From NCBI GenBank assembly GCA_051025295.1, contig JBMGJV010000019.1: DNA of 64,000 bases; one strand, written 5' to 3'. Both the position numbers and the translations under genes were made by a program. The DNA comes from KBS-83 sp051025295. Its GTDB lineage: Bacteria > Acidobacteriota > Terriglobia > Terriglobales > Acidobacteriaceae. How positions within the stretch are numbered: position 1 is the first letter of the stretch; each line of letters begins with the position of its first letter. This document shows positions 16,815 to 25,214 of the stretch, piece after piece. The notes under the pieces were generated by a model that did not search any database, was not told the origin of the DNA, and was given only the letters and a program-made list of their open reading frames with translations.

Positions 16815-18401
16815 ATGCCGTCGCTCCTCCAGCCCCCGGCCGTGATATGCATCTCTCCCGAGGCGCACCGCCGACCGAGCACTCGCCCCGCATGGCAAGC
16901 GTTGATCTTCAGGCGTGTGCAGATGTGCGCGATCGCACTCGCGTTCGCCATGTTGGCACGCACCTCGTCTGGCCAGACACAATCCCCAGGAACGCCCGAG
17001 CAGTTGCTCACCGAACATCAGTACGCGGCCGCGCTCAGCAGCGCCGAACGTGCCTTGGCTGCACATCCGGGCGACGCTCACTCCTCGATGGTGAAGAGCC
17101 TGGCGCTCGCTGGCCTCGGCAGAAATGCGCAGAGCCTGGCGAGCTTCGACCAGACCTTGCGGCTGACCCACGACAGCGTTCCGGTGCTTGAGGCCGCCTC
17201 CCAGGTCGCCTATCAGGCGCGCGATGCGCGAGCCGCGACGTATCTCAATCGCCTGCTTGCCCGCGACCCTGCCAACCAGGTGGCTCACGCTATGGCGGGC
17301 GTGCTCGCGTACGAGCGCCACGACTGCCCGGCGGCCAATGCTCACTTTGTTCACGCGGGCACCGCGCTGCGCGGCAACGTCGAGGCAGAGATGCAGGAGG
17401 GCGATTGCCTGCTCTCGACGGGGGACACCGGCCCGGCTGTCCTGCTGTTCGAGCGCCTCGCTGCGGAACACCCGGATCGTCCGGAGCTCGAGTACGACCG
17501 CGCGGTCGCTTACGTGCAAGCTGGTCGATGCCGCGATGCCGTTCCCGTCCTGCAGGCGCTCGATGCAGCGGGCCAAGGTATGCATGGCGACACGGTGAAC
17601 CTGCTCGGTGCGGCCTACAACTGCGACCACAAACTCGAGGATGCGATTGCGGCCTATCGGCGTGCAGCGCAGCAGAACCCCCACGACGAACGCAACTACA
17701 TCGACCTGGCCACGCTCAGCATGGAGCACGAGTCCCCTGCCGCTGCACTGGACATCCTGAATGCGGGCATCGCGCAGAATCCGGAGTCCGCAGCCTTGAT
17801 CGCGCTGCGTGGCGCCGTTCGCGCCCAGACCGGAGCCAATGATGCCGCCACTGCAGACTTCGAAGCCGCCGATCGCCTGCAGCCCTCACGGCTCTACGGA
17901 GCGGTCGGGCTCGGCGTTCTGCTTCGCGACAGTAGCAAGTTGCAGCAGGCCGAGCACTTACTCCGGACGCGGCTGCGCTCGCACCCGGCTGACCCCACGC
18001 TCCACTATCTGTTGGCGGACGTGCTGGTGCGCGAGGGCGCCTCTTCCGGCGAGGCACGCTTCAACGAGGCGCATCGGCTGCTGAAGCGCGCCATCACGCT
18101 CGATCCCACGCTGGCCGTTGCCTACGGTGAACTTGGCAAGCTGGACCTGAAGACCGGGCACACCGAGGAGGCGATCGCTGAGCTTGAAAGCGGCGTGCGC
18201 TACGACGCGAACGATCGCACATCGCTCAACCAATTGGTCGCTGCATATCGTCGCATAGGACGGACCGAAGACGCAGCACGCGTCGCCGCCCGCCTGGGCA
18301 GCGCCGTTGAACACGATCGCGCAGAGCAAACGGAGCGCAACCGCGTCCACCTGACCACTGCGCCACCACAAGCAGCCGGCTCGGCGACCGCACGAGACTA
18401 G
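16815..18401 (+). CDS. Exported tetratricopeptide-repeat protein
   Basis: A 528-aa protein (start at the ATG at 16815; an ATG at 16923 is an alternative) with an N-terminal hydrophobic segment (MCAIALAFAMLARTSSGQ). About ten TPR units fill residues 55-510, each with the W/L-G/A-Y-A-P spacing (for example AALSSAERALAAHPGDAHSS, DAIAAYRRAAQQNPHDERNY, AVAYGELGKLDLKTGHTEEA). Cysteines at about residues 170, 193 and 236 are isolated. TPR arrays bind partner proteins. Its stop codon abuts the ATG of the CRTAC1 gene (TAGATG), so the two are surely translated together, and the TPR protein probably works in the periplasm with it. The partner and role are unknown; no catalytic domain is present. Confidence 0.85.
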   Translation: MPSLLQPPAVICISPEAHRRPSTRPAWQALIFRRVQMCAIALAFAMLARTSSGQTQSPGTPEQLLTEHQYAAALSSAERALAAHPGDAHSSMVKSLALAGLGRNAQSLASFDQTLRLTHDSVPVLEAASQVAYQARDARAATYLNRLLARDPANQVAHAMAGVLAYERHDCPAANAHFVHAGTALRGNVEAEMQEGDCLLSTGDTGPAVLLFERLAAEHPDRPELEYDRAVAYVQAGRCRDAVPVLQALDAAGQGMHGDTVNLLGAAYNCDHKLEDAIAAYRRAAQQNPHDERNYIDLATLSMEHESPAAALDILNAGIAQNPESAALIALRGAVRAQTGANDAATADFEAADRLQPSRLYGAVGLGVLLRDSSKLQQAEHLLRTRLRSHPADPTLHYLLADVLVREGASSGEARFNEAHRLLKRAITLDPTLAVAYGELGKLDLKTGHTEEAIAELESGVRYDANDRTSLNQLVAAYRRIGRTEDAARVAARLGSAVEHDRAEQTERNRVHLTTAPPQAAGSATARD

Positions 18402-20192
18402 ATGCCGACTCGCAGACAGACCCTCCAGGCATTGCTGGGGACCGCCGCTTACTCCGCCGCCTCCGCTCTCTTCGGCCAAGGCGTGGCGACGCGCAAAGTG
18501 AAGCCGCAGGCGCGTCTCCGAAGCACCGCGCCTCCCTTTGGGGCTCGATTTACGGACGTGGCCCAAGCTGCTGGCCTGCACGCTCCCGTCATCTACGGAG
18601 ACCCGTCGCACAAGGACTACATCCTCGAAGCGATCGGCTGCGGCTGCGCCTTCTTTGACTACGACAACGATGGCTGGCTGGATATCTTCCTGCTCAGCGG
18701 ACAGCGCCTGGGCGAGACACCAGGCGGCACCACCAACCGGCTCTATCACAACAATCGCGACGGCACCTTCACTGACATCACACACGATGCGGGCCTGGAA
18801 CACGTGGGCTGGGCCTGCGGTGTCTGCGTGGGTGATTACAACAACGACGGTTACGAAGACCTGTTTATCACCTACTGGGGTCAAAACAAGCTCTACCGCA
18901 ACAACGGCAACGGCACCTTTGCCGAGGTCACCGGGCCGGCCGGCCTGCTGTACGAAGGCAAGAAGCGGTGGGGAGCAGGATGCACCTTCGTCGACTACAA
19001 CCGTGACGGGCACCTCGATCTTTTCGTCTCCAATTACATCGACTTCGATATGCAGAACGTGCCGAAGCCCGGCGCCAACGTGAATTGCAATTTCCGCAGC
19101 ATCCCTGTGAACTGCGGCCCTCGCGGCCTGCCCTACGGCCGGCATTGGTTATATCGTAACAACGGCGATGGTACGTTTACGGACGTCAGTGACGCTGCCG
19201 GCGTCAGCCGCGTGAAGGAGACCTACGGACTGACCGCCGTGGCCGCCGACTTCGACGATGATGGCTGGCCGGATATCTATGTCGCCTGCGACTCGGTACC
19301 CAGCGTGCTCTTCATGAACAACCACGACGGCACCTTCCGTGAGGAGGCGCTCGCGCGTGGCGTGGCGCTGAGCGATGACGGCGTGGAGCAGGCCGGGATG
19401 GGTGTGGGCATCGGCGACTACAACCTCGACGGACGGCTCGACATCTTCAAGACACACTTCAGCGACGACACCAGCGTGCTCTATCGCAACCTGGGCAAGG
19501 GCAACTTCGACGACGCGACCGAAACCGCGCACTTGGCGGTGGAAACACGCTTTACCGGATGGGGCACCGGGATCGTCGATCTGGACAATGACGGGAACCC
19601 CGATCTGCTGCTGGTCACCGGCACGGTGTATCCGGAGGTGGAGGCCAAGCTGCCGGCGTACCCCGCGAAGACGCCGCGCGTCGTGTTTCGCAACCTCGGC
19701 AACGGCCGCTTCGACGAGCTTGTCGCGGAGGCTGGTCCCGGCATTGCTGCTGCTCACTCCAGCCGCGGCGCTGCCTTCGGCGACTTCGATAATGACGGAG
19801 ACATCGACGTCCTTGTGGTCAACCTGAATGAGCCGCCGTCGCTGCTCCGCAATGATCTGCCACGCGGCGCAGGCACGCACTGGATCAAGGTGAAGCTGAT
19901 CGGACGAACCTCAAACCGGTCTGCTATCGGCGCGCGTGTCACTGCGCGATACGCCGGCAAGCGGCAGGCACAGGAGGTGCTCAGCCAAAGCAGCTTCTTC
20001 TCAAGCAACGACCCCCGACTGCACTTCGGCCTGGGGCACGTCACGTCAGTTGACCTCACCGTGCGCTGGCCAAACGGAAACGAACACGTCTACGCCGCCG
20101 TGCCCGCGGACCAGATCGTCACCATCGATGAGCGCGATGGCCTCCGCATGCAGGCGGCCGGGAAGACCGGGACGGCGGAGAAGAAGCGGTAG
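18402..20192 (+). CDS. CRTAC1-family protein: VCBS/FG-GAP propeller plus ASPIC/UnbV domain
   Basis: The 596-aa product starts directly after the upstream stop. Its N-terminus, TRRQTLQALLGTAAYSAA, is a twin-arginine-type export signal. At least seven VCBS/FG-GAP repeats follow (DYDNDGWLDIF, DYNNDGYEDLF, DYNRDGHLDLF, DFDDDGWPDIY, DYNLDGRLDIF, DLDNDGNPDLL, DFDNDGDIDVL). Each has a DxDxDG calcium loop, and together they would form a beta-propeller. The C-terminus (about 480-580) is an ASPIC/UnbV domain (THWIKVKLIGRTSNRSAIGA; VRWPNGNEHVY). Such proteins are common in Acidobacteria, Planctomycetes and Bacteroidetes, often next to TPR proteins and TonB receptors. They are thought to bind calcium and glycans or other surface ligands. 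No enzyme activity is established that I can assign. Confidence 0.93.
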   Translation: MPTRRQTLQALLGTAAYSAASALFGQGVATRKVKPQARLRSTAPPFGARFTDVAQAAGLHAPVIYGDPSHKDYILEAIGCGCAFFDYDNDGWLDIFLLSGQRLGETPGGTTNRLYHNNRDGTFTDITHDAGLEHVGWACGVCVGDYNNDGYEDLFITYWGQNKLYRNNGNGTFAEVTGPAGLLYEGKKRWGAGCTFVDYNRDGHLDLFVSNYIDFDMQNVPKPGANVNCNFRSIPVNCGPRGLPYGRHWLYRNNGDGTFTDVSDAAGVSRVKETYGLTAVAADFDDDGWPDIYVACDSVPSVLFMNNHDGTFREEALARGVALSDDGVEQAGMGVGIGDYNLDGRLDIFKTHFSDDTSVLYRNLGKGNFDDATETAHLAVETRFTGWGTGIVDLDNDGNPDLLLVTGTVYPEVEAKLPAYPAKTPRVVFRNLGNGRFDELVAEAGPGIAAAHSSRGAAFGDFDNDGDIDVLVVNLNEPPSLLRNDLPRGAGTHWIKVKLIGRTSNRSAIGARVTARYAGKRQAQEVLSQSSFFSSNDPRLHFGLGHVTSVDLTVRWPNGNEHVYAAVPADQIVTIDERDGLRMQAAGKTGTAEKKR

Positions 20193-20353
20193 CCAGCCGT
20201 TGCCGCCGCTCTGGATCCACTTCTTCCCTGCACCCGGTGAGGATGGTATCTATCAGCATGGCAGGGGCGGAGTGACAGTCGCATTTGACTCAACTTCGGA
20301 GTGCAGAGCATCATAGTGAAGCGCTGTCTGCTGCGACTGTCCTTTCAAACGTG

Positions 20354-20650
20354 ATGTATTCGGCTAAATTCGCGCGGGTCCTGGTAACGCTACTATGCGT
20401 GCTTTTGGCCGTGTTCATGACAGTTGAGATAGCCCATCATCACCCGGCGGGAGTCCCCGACGGCGCTCCGACTCAGTGTCAGTTCTGCGCGACAGCTCAC
20501 GTCGCCATCGCCAGCCAGCCCTCGTGGCTGACGAGCTATGTGCTTCACCTGATCGGTATCGTCTCCATTGGTGAGACCTCCCGCGGCTCCCGTACCGTGG
20601 TGCAGACCGCGTTCATCCGTCCGCCCCCCGTCGACCCTTCTTTCGCCTAA
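20354..20650 (+). CDS. Small membrane-anchored protein with CxxC and His cluster
   Basis: The frame is open from 20285 (TTG) but the ATG at 20354 gives a 98-aa product with a typical N-terminal anchor or signal (VLVTLLCVLLAVFMTVEIA). The exported part has AHHHPAG and then CQFCATAHVA. An HHH cluster beside a CxxC in a small exported protein suggests metal (copper-like) binding, as in DUF2946-type proteins, but the family is not certain. It lies between the CRTAC1 gene and the second TonB receptor, in the same direction and 46 bases before the latter, so it may belong to the receptor's transcription unit. Confidence 0.55.
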   Translation: MYSAKFARVLVTLLCVLLAVFMTVEIAHHHPAGVPDGAPTQCQFCATAHVAIASQPSWLTSYVLHLIGIVSIGETSRGSRTVVQTAFIRPPPVDPSFA

Positions 20651-20696
20651 GAAGCATTTCGACATTCAGGTTTCGTAACCTCTTGGGGGTTCGTGT

Positions 20697-23438
20697 ATGC
20701 ACTCGTCTTTGGGACGTGCCGTTCATGTTTTTCTCCTCTCTTTCCTGTTCCTTTCCATCCCTGCGCTGCTGGCGCAATCCAACTCGGGCGTACTTACGGG
20801 CACGGTCACGGACCCTGGCGGGGCCATTCTCCCCGACGCCACAGTCACCGTACAGAACCCGGTCAGCGGACTCATGCGTACCGCCACGACCGATAGCGCC
20901 GGGCACTTCCAGTTCACGAATCTGCCGTTCAACGCCTATCACCTCACGGCGGAGGCGAAGGGATTTGCGGCGGTCGCCAAAGACACCTCGATTGAGTCCA
21001 CGGTACCGGTGGATCTGCATGTCGCATTGAAGATTGCCAGTGCGTCGACCACCGTCACGGTCGAATCGAGCGATCTGGTGCAGGACGACCCGACGTTCCG
21101 GACCCCGGTCGATCGCAATCTCTTCGCGAAATTGCCGCTCGAGAGCCAGTCCTCCACCCTCAGTTCACTTGTCACGCTGGCGTCCCCAGGCGTCGCGGCT
21201 GATTCGAACGGTCTCTTCCACGGCCTTGGCGACCACGCGTCGAACTCCTTCTCGGTGGACGGTCAGCCGATCACGGATCAACAGAGCAAGGTCTTCTCAA
21301 ACCAGATTCCCTCCAATGCGATCCAGTCGATCGAATCGATTCCCGGTGCTCCTCCCGCCGAATATGGAGGTAAGACGAGCCTGATCATCAACGTCACCAC
21401 GCGCTCTGGCCAGGGCATGAACACGCCGCACGGCGAAATCACCACATCGTATGGCACCTTCGGCTCGGTCACGGGCGGCGCGAATGTGGGTTACGGCGGG
21501 ACGAGGTGGGGTAACTTCTTCGAAGTAGACGGCCTCAACACCAGCCGCTTTCTGGATCCTCCCGAGTTCAAGGTCTTCCATAGCAAGGGCAATGAGCAGA
21601 ACCTGTTCGATCGCGTGGACTATCAGTTCACGCCGAAGGATTCGGCTCACCTGAATTTCAACTACAGCCGCTCCTGGTTCCAGAACCCCAATTCGTACGA
21701 CAACTACGGCATACAGAACGTGCTCAGCGGGGGAACGACGGCATCGCCCGTGATCGGTTTCGTGGGCGATACCGATCAGCGCTCAAAGATTCAGACCTTC
21801 GACATCGCCCCGCTCTATACGCGTGTCATCGGCGCCGATGCAGTGCTCAACTTCGGTGGATACGTTCGCAAAGACTCCTTCCACTACTACCCCAGCGCCA
21901 ACCCTCTGGCTGATCTCGGACCACTTCAGAGCGAAAGCATCACGCAGGCTCGCACGCTGACCAACGCCGGACTGCGCACCGACTATACCCTGCAGAAGGG
22001 CCGTCACACGATCAAGGCCGGGGCCACGTATCAGCAAACATTTCTGCGAGAGCACGATGACATCGGTTTGATCAACTCCACGCTGAATGCTCCTTGCGTC
22101 GATAGCGACGGCAATCCTATCAGCGGACTCACCGATCCAGGGCAGTGCGCCGCATCCGGCTACGCGCCGAACGATGGCTCAGACCCGAACGTGGCTGCGA
22201 CACCGTTCGATCCAGTGCTGCTGCCCTACGACTTGACACGTGCCGGCAGCGAGTACAAGTTCTTCGGCCACACCGACGTGAAGGAGCTGGGACTCTACAT
22301 CCAGGACCAGATCAAGGCCGGTGACTGGGTGTTCAATCTCGGCATGCGTGGCGACCTCTACAACGGACTCACAGTCGCTCGCCAGGCGGAGCCACGACTC
22401 GGCGTCGCTTACAGTGTGCGGCCGACGAACACTGTGTTGCGCGTTTCGTACGCGCGCACACTGGAGACACCGTTCAATGAAAACCTGGTCGTCTCCAGCC
22501 TGGGCTGCGGCAACGATGTGCTCGCTCCTCTGCTCAGCTGCAACCCTGGCGTCTCGACCACGGTGACCCCGGGCTATCGCAACGAGTTCCATGCTGGATT
22601 TCAGCAAACCTTCGGCCCGCATCTCGTCGTCAGCGGCGACTACATCTGGAAGTACACGCACAGCGCATTCGACTTCTCGATCCTTGGGAACACGCCCATC
22701 TTCTTCCCGATTGACTGGCACAACTCCAAGACGCCTGGGTTCGTGCTGCGCGCCAATGTGCCCACGTATCACAACTTCACTGCCTTTGTAACCATGTCGT
22801 CAGTGGCGGCGCGCTTCTTTCCACCGCAGAATGCCGGCGCCGGCGCCACCGTGGGCCAGAGCGGCTATCCCTTCCGCATCGATCACGACGAGAAATTTAA
22901 CGAAACGACTTACATCCAGTACCAGGTCCCAGGCAAACGCGGGCCCTGGCTCGGCTTCAACTGGCGCTATGACAGCGGCCTGAATGCGGGATCGACACCG
23001 TGCTACAACGTCACCGATCCAAACAGCCACTGCGGCGGCATTTTGCTCAACGGTCTCCCGGCGATCGATCTCAGCGGCTTCACTGCCGATCAGGAGTACG
23101 AAGCCGGACTGGCCTGCGACGGAGTGAAAGCCACTCCAACCAATCCGCTGCCGAGTGCCTGTCTCGCGACGCAACTCACATCGAGCCTGCTCTCCATCCC
23201 GGCGCCGGGAACGGAGAACGACGACCGGAATCCCTCACGCGTGCGGGCGCGAAGCCTGTTCGATGCTTCCGTCGGAGACGACAACGTGTTGGGGGGTGAA
23301 AAGTACAGATGGAGTCTGCGACTGACCGGGGTCAACCTGGCCAACAAGACGGCTCTGTACAACTTCCTCTCCACCTTCAGCGGCACCCACTACGTCACTC
23401 CGCGAGCGCTCACAGCAGAGATCGGCTTTCACTTCTGA
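20697..23438 (+). CDS. TonB-dependent receptor with carboxypeptidase-regulatory-like domain
   Basis: A 913-aa outer-membrane receptor. It has a signal peptide (VFLLSFLFLSIPALLAQ), a CarboxypepD_reg sandwich at about 28-110 (VTDPGGAILPDATVTVQN; GHFQFTNLPFNAYHL) and a plug with HASNSFSVDGQPITDQQ and GGKTSLIINVTTRSGQG. The barrel ends in LTAEIGFHF, with a terminal Phe. GGGGGTT precedes the ATG. It is shorter than the receptor at 13324 and differs throughout, so it is a family member rather than a recent duplicate. The small HHH/CxxC protein just upstream could hint at a metal or metallophore substrate, but this is inference. Confidence 0.93.
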   Translation: MHSSLGRAVHVFLLSFLFLSIPALLAQSNSGVLTGTVTDPGGAILPDATVTVQNPVSGLMRTATTDSAGHFQFTNLPFNAYHLTAEAKGFAAVAKDTSIESTVPVDLHVALKIASASTTVTVESSDLVQDDPTFRTPVDRNLFAKLPLESQSSTLSSLVTLASPGVAADSNGLFHGLGDHASNSFSVDGQPITDQQSKVFSNQIPSNAIQSIESIPGAPPAEYGGKTSLIINVTTRSGQGMNTPHGEITTSYGTFGSVTGGANVGYGGTRWGNFFEVDGLNTSRFLDPPEFKVFHSKGNEQNLFDRVDYQFTPKDSAHLNFNYSRSWFQNPNSYDNYGIQNVLSGGTTASPVIGFVGDTDQRSKIQTFDIAPLYTRVIGADAVLNFGGYVRKDSFHYYPSANPLADLGPLQSESITQARTLTNAGLRTDYTLQKGRHTIKAGATYQQTFLREHDDIGLINSTLNAPCVDSDGNPISGLTDPGQCAASGYAPNDGSDPNVAATPFDPVLLPYDLTRAGSEYKFFGHTDVKELGLYIQDQIKAGDWVFNLGMRGDLYNGLTVARQAEPRLGVAYSVRPTNTVLRVSYARTLETPFNENLVVSSLGCGNDVLAPLLSCNPGVSTTVTPGYRNEFHAGFQQTFGPHLVVSGDYIWKYTHSAFDFSILGNTPIFFPIDWHNSKTPGFVLRANVPTYHNFTAFVTMSSVAARFFPPQNAGAGATVGQSGYPFRIDHDEKFNETTYIQYQVPGKRGPWLGFNWRYDSGLNAGSTPCYNVTDPNSHCGGILLNGLPAIDLSGFTADQEYEAGLACDGVKATPTNPLPSACLATQLTSSLLSIPAPGTENDDRNPSRVRARSLFDASVGDDNVLGGEKYRWSLRLTGVNLANKTALYNFLSTFSGTHYVTPRALTAEIGFHF

Positions 23439-23457
23439 TCCAGCGATAGCAGCCATA

Positions 23458-23493
23458 GAGAGCTGAGGAGAAGCTGCATCCTCCTCAGTTCTC
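23458..23493. terminator. Hairpin after the second TonB receptor
   Basis: GAGAGCTGAGGAG (23458-23470) pairs with CTCCTCAGTTCTC (23481-23493), 13 bp including one G-T pair, across a 10-base loop, 20 bases after the receptor stop. There is no T-run, so it could also act as an mRNA-stabilising or attenuating hairpin before the small gene at 23519. Confidence 0.5.
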
Positions 23494-23518
23494 CTGCTCG
23501 GGATTCCGGGAGAGCCGC

Positions 23519-23677
23519 ATGTCGGGTGAACTGAGGCTGGGGAGAGGGAGCAGGCGCGCCGTGCGGCGTATCGTTTGGAGCCGCGGCGAACTCGCGTCCT
23601 TTCTGCTCCTGATCGTGATTCTGGCGATCGTGGCAGTGGTGACTGGCCTTTGGGTAGGTACACATCACATCGATTGA
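23519..23677 (+). CDS. Small single-pass membrane protein (52 aa)
   Basis: An ATG at 23519 with GGGAGA seven bases upstream opens a 52-codon frame that ends with TGA at 23675. The first 25 residues are strongly basic (six or more Arg, for example GSRRAVRRIVWSRGELA). They are followed by one clear transmembrane helix (FLLLIVILAIVAVVTGLWV) and a short tail GTHHID. The basic N-terminus predicts an N-in topology with an exported C-terminus. I do not recognise it. The Shine-Dalgarno sequence, the complete helix and the location directly after a TonB receptor make it a plausible real small protein, perhaps working with that receptor or its energising complex. Confidence 0.45.
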   Translation: MSGELRLGRGSRRAVRRIVWSRGELASFLLLIVILAIVAVVTGLWVGTHHID

Positions 23678-23928
23678 TCTGTCGCGGCGAGCAGCCCGCT
23701 GGCGCCATGTGCGCACGCCGTACGAACCTCATGCGTTGCTGCACCGACCCCATGATCGGTGGCGCCTTACAGTCCACTCGTCTCCAGACGGTCAGCACTG
23801 CTCACGTGTGGCTTTGCATTCCAGAAGACCGTATGCTGGTCTAACGAGATGCCTCTACGTCAAGGTTGCGCTCTGTTGCCGCACAATCGCGACGGGCATA
23901 CTCGCCAATTCAACGGCCCACAGGATCC

Positions 23929-25140
23929 ATGAACCATTTCCGGCGCTGCCCCTTGTTCTCCCTGCAGATCCTCATCTGCCTCTGCTTTTCGTTGCTGTGC
24001 GTCGCCGCCTCTTACGCGGAGCCGACAGTCCATGTCAGAATGTCTCCCGACGCGTGGCGGACAACGGGCGATGCTGCTTTCGCACAACGGAAGGGCTTTC
24101 CTAGCGGCGTTCTGGACGTTAAGACAGGCTCAGCCATCCCTCTCGGAGTGACCTTTCTGAACGGAACGATCGAATTCGATATGGGGTTCGTGGGACATGG
24201 CATTCTCGGCCTCAAGTTCCGTGAACGCGATAAAGATAACGCTGAGGTGCTCTACTTTCGGCCGCAGCCGCATTGTGAGACGTCGCCCGACTGCATCCAG
24301 TACATGCCCGAGGCCCATGGCGGATTCGAGTGGGATCTTTATGACCAGTACCAAGGCGCCGCGCCGATCCATTCGGAAGGTTGGAACCACATCAAGCTGG
24401 TCATCTTCGGCCGGCGCATGAATGTGTACGTCAACGGCGCGACCAGGCCGACGCTCTCCGTCGGGCGACTCGCAGGGGAAGAGTCGACAGGAGTTCTTGA
24501 TTTTCATGGACCAGCGTCTGTGGCCAACGTCACCGTTTCACCAGGCCAGGTGAATGGCCTCACGCCCCTTGCGATCTGCGATGCCGAGTGCAAAGACCCG
24601 CGTTTCGTGCGGAACTGGCAGATCTCTCCAGCCAGGTCCCAGCCAACAGCGATGGATAAGTCGCTCGACGCAGAGATTGGCGCCGCAGCACCCTACTCAG
24701 ATCTGCCGCCAACGAGGTCGGCCTGGCGTTCTGTGACCTCCGAGCCGGACGGTCTGGTCAATCTCACGCGTGAGGTTGGATCGGCCAAGGCGGGTTCGGC
24801 GATCTCGCTTGTCTGGATGAAGACCACGATCGATTCCGATCGAGAGCAACAGAAGCGGGTCTCGATCGGATTCATTCGCGAAGTCTGGGTGTACAGCAAC
24901 GGGAAGCTTATCTACGCCGATAAAAACCTCTGGGGTGTGCCGAAGGCGAGCAAATCACCGGATGGTCGACTCGGTATCGAGAATGGATCCTTCCTCCTGC
25001 CACTGCACAAAGGCCGCAATGAGATCGCGATCGCGCTGGATGACAATCTGCCCGGGAATACGCAGCACTTCGGCTGGGGAATGAAGCTCCGCCTAGACAA
25101 CCTGCACGGCATTCGACCCGAGCCGGCGAAAGGCATCTAG
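23929..25140 (+). CDS. Secreted protein with concanavalin/laminin-G-like domain
   Basis: The ATG at 23929 follows AGGA and starts a signal peptide (FSLQILICLCFSLLCVAA, cleaved after SYA). The open frame extends upstream but lacks these marks. The 403-aa product has an N-terminal beta-sandwich (residues 25-215: LNGTIEFDMGFVGHGILGLK, EGWNHIKLVIFGRRMNVYVN) that matches the concanavalin-like fold of 3-keto-disaccharide hydrolase-type (DUF1080) and laminin-G-like proteins. A second all-beta region (250-395) follows, with RVSIGFIREVWVYSNGKLIY. There are two cysteine pairs in the first half. It is probably periplasmic or surface carbohydrate binding; no catalytic acid pair can be assigned. Monocistronic. 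Confidence 0.75.
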   Translation: MNHFRRCPLFSLQILICLCFSLLCVAASYAEPTVHVRMSPDAWRTTGDAAFAQRKGFPSGVLDVKTGSAIPLGVTFLNGTIEFDMGFVGHGILGLKFRERDKDNAEVLYFRPQPHCETSPDCIQYMPEAHGGFEWDLYDQYQGAAPIHSEGWNHIKLVIFGRRMNVYVNGATRPTLSVGRLAGEESTGVLDFHGPASVANVTVSPGQVNGLTPLAICDAECKDPRFVRNWQISPARSQPTAMDKSLDAEIGAAAPYSDLPPTRSAWRSVTSEPDGLVNLTREVGSAKAGSAISLVWMKTTIDSDREQQKRVSIGFIREVWVYSNGKLIYADKNLWGVPKASKSPDGRLGIENGSFLLPLHKGRNEIAIALDDNLPGNTQHFGWGMKLRLDNLHGIRPEPAKGI

Positions 25141-25214
25141 CACCGCGACTAATCTCGCCGGCCGCCACGCTTTGCGTCGATTGCAATCCCGGCTCACGCC
25201 CTCAAAACGCGACG

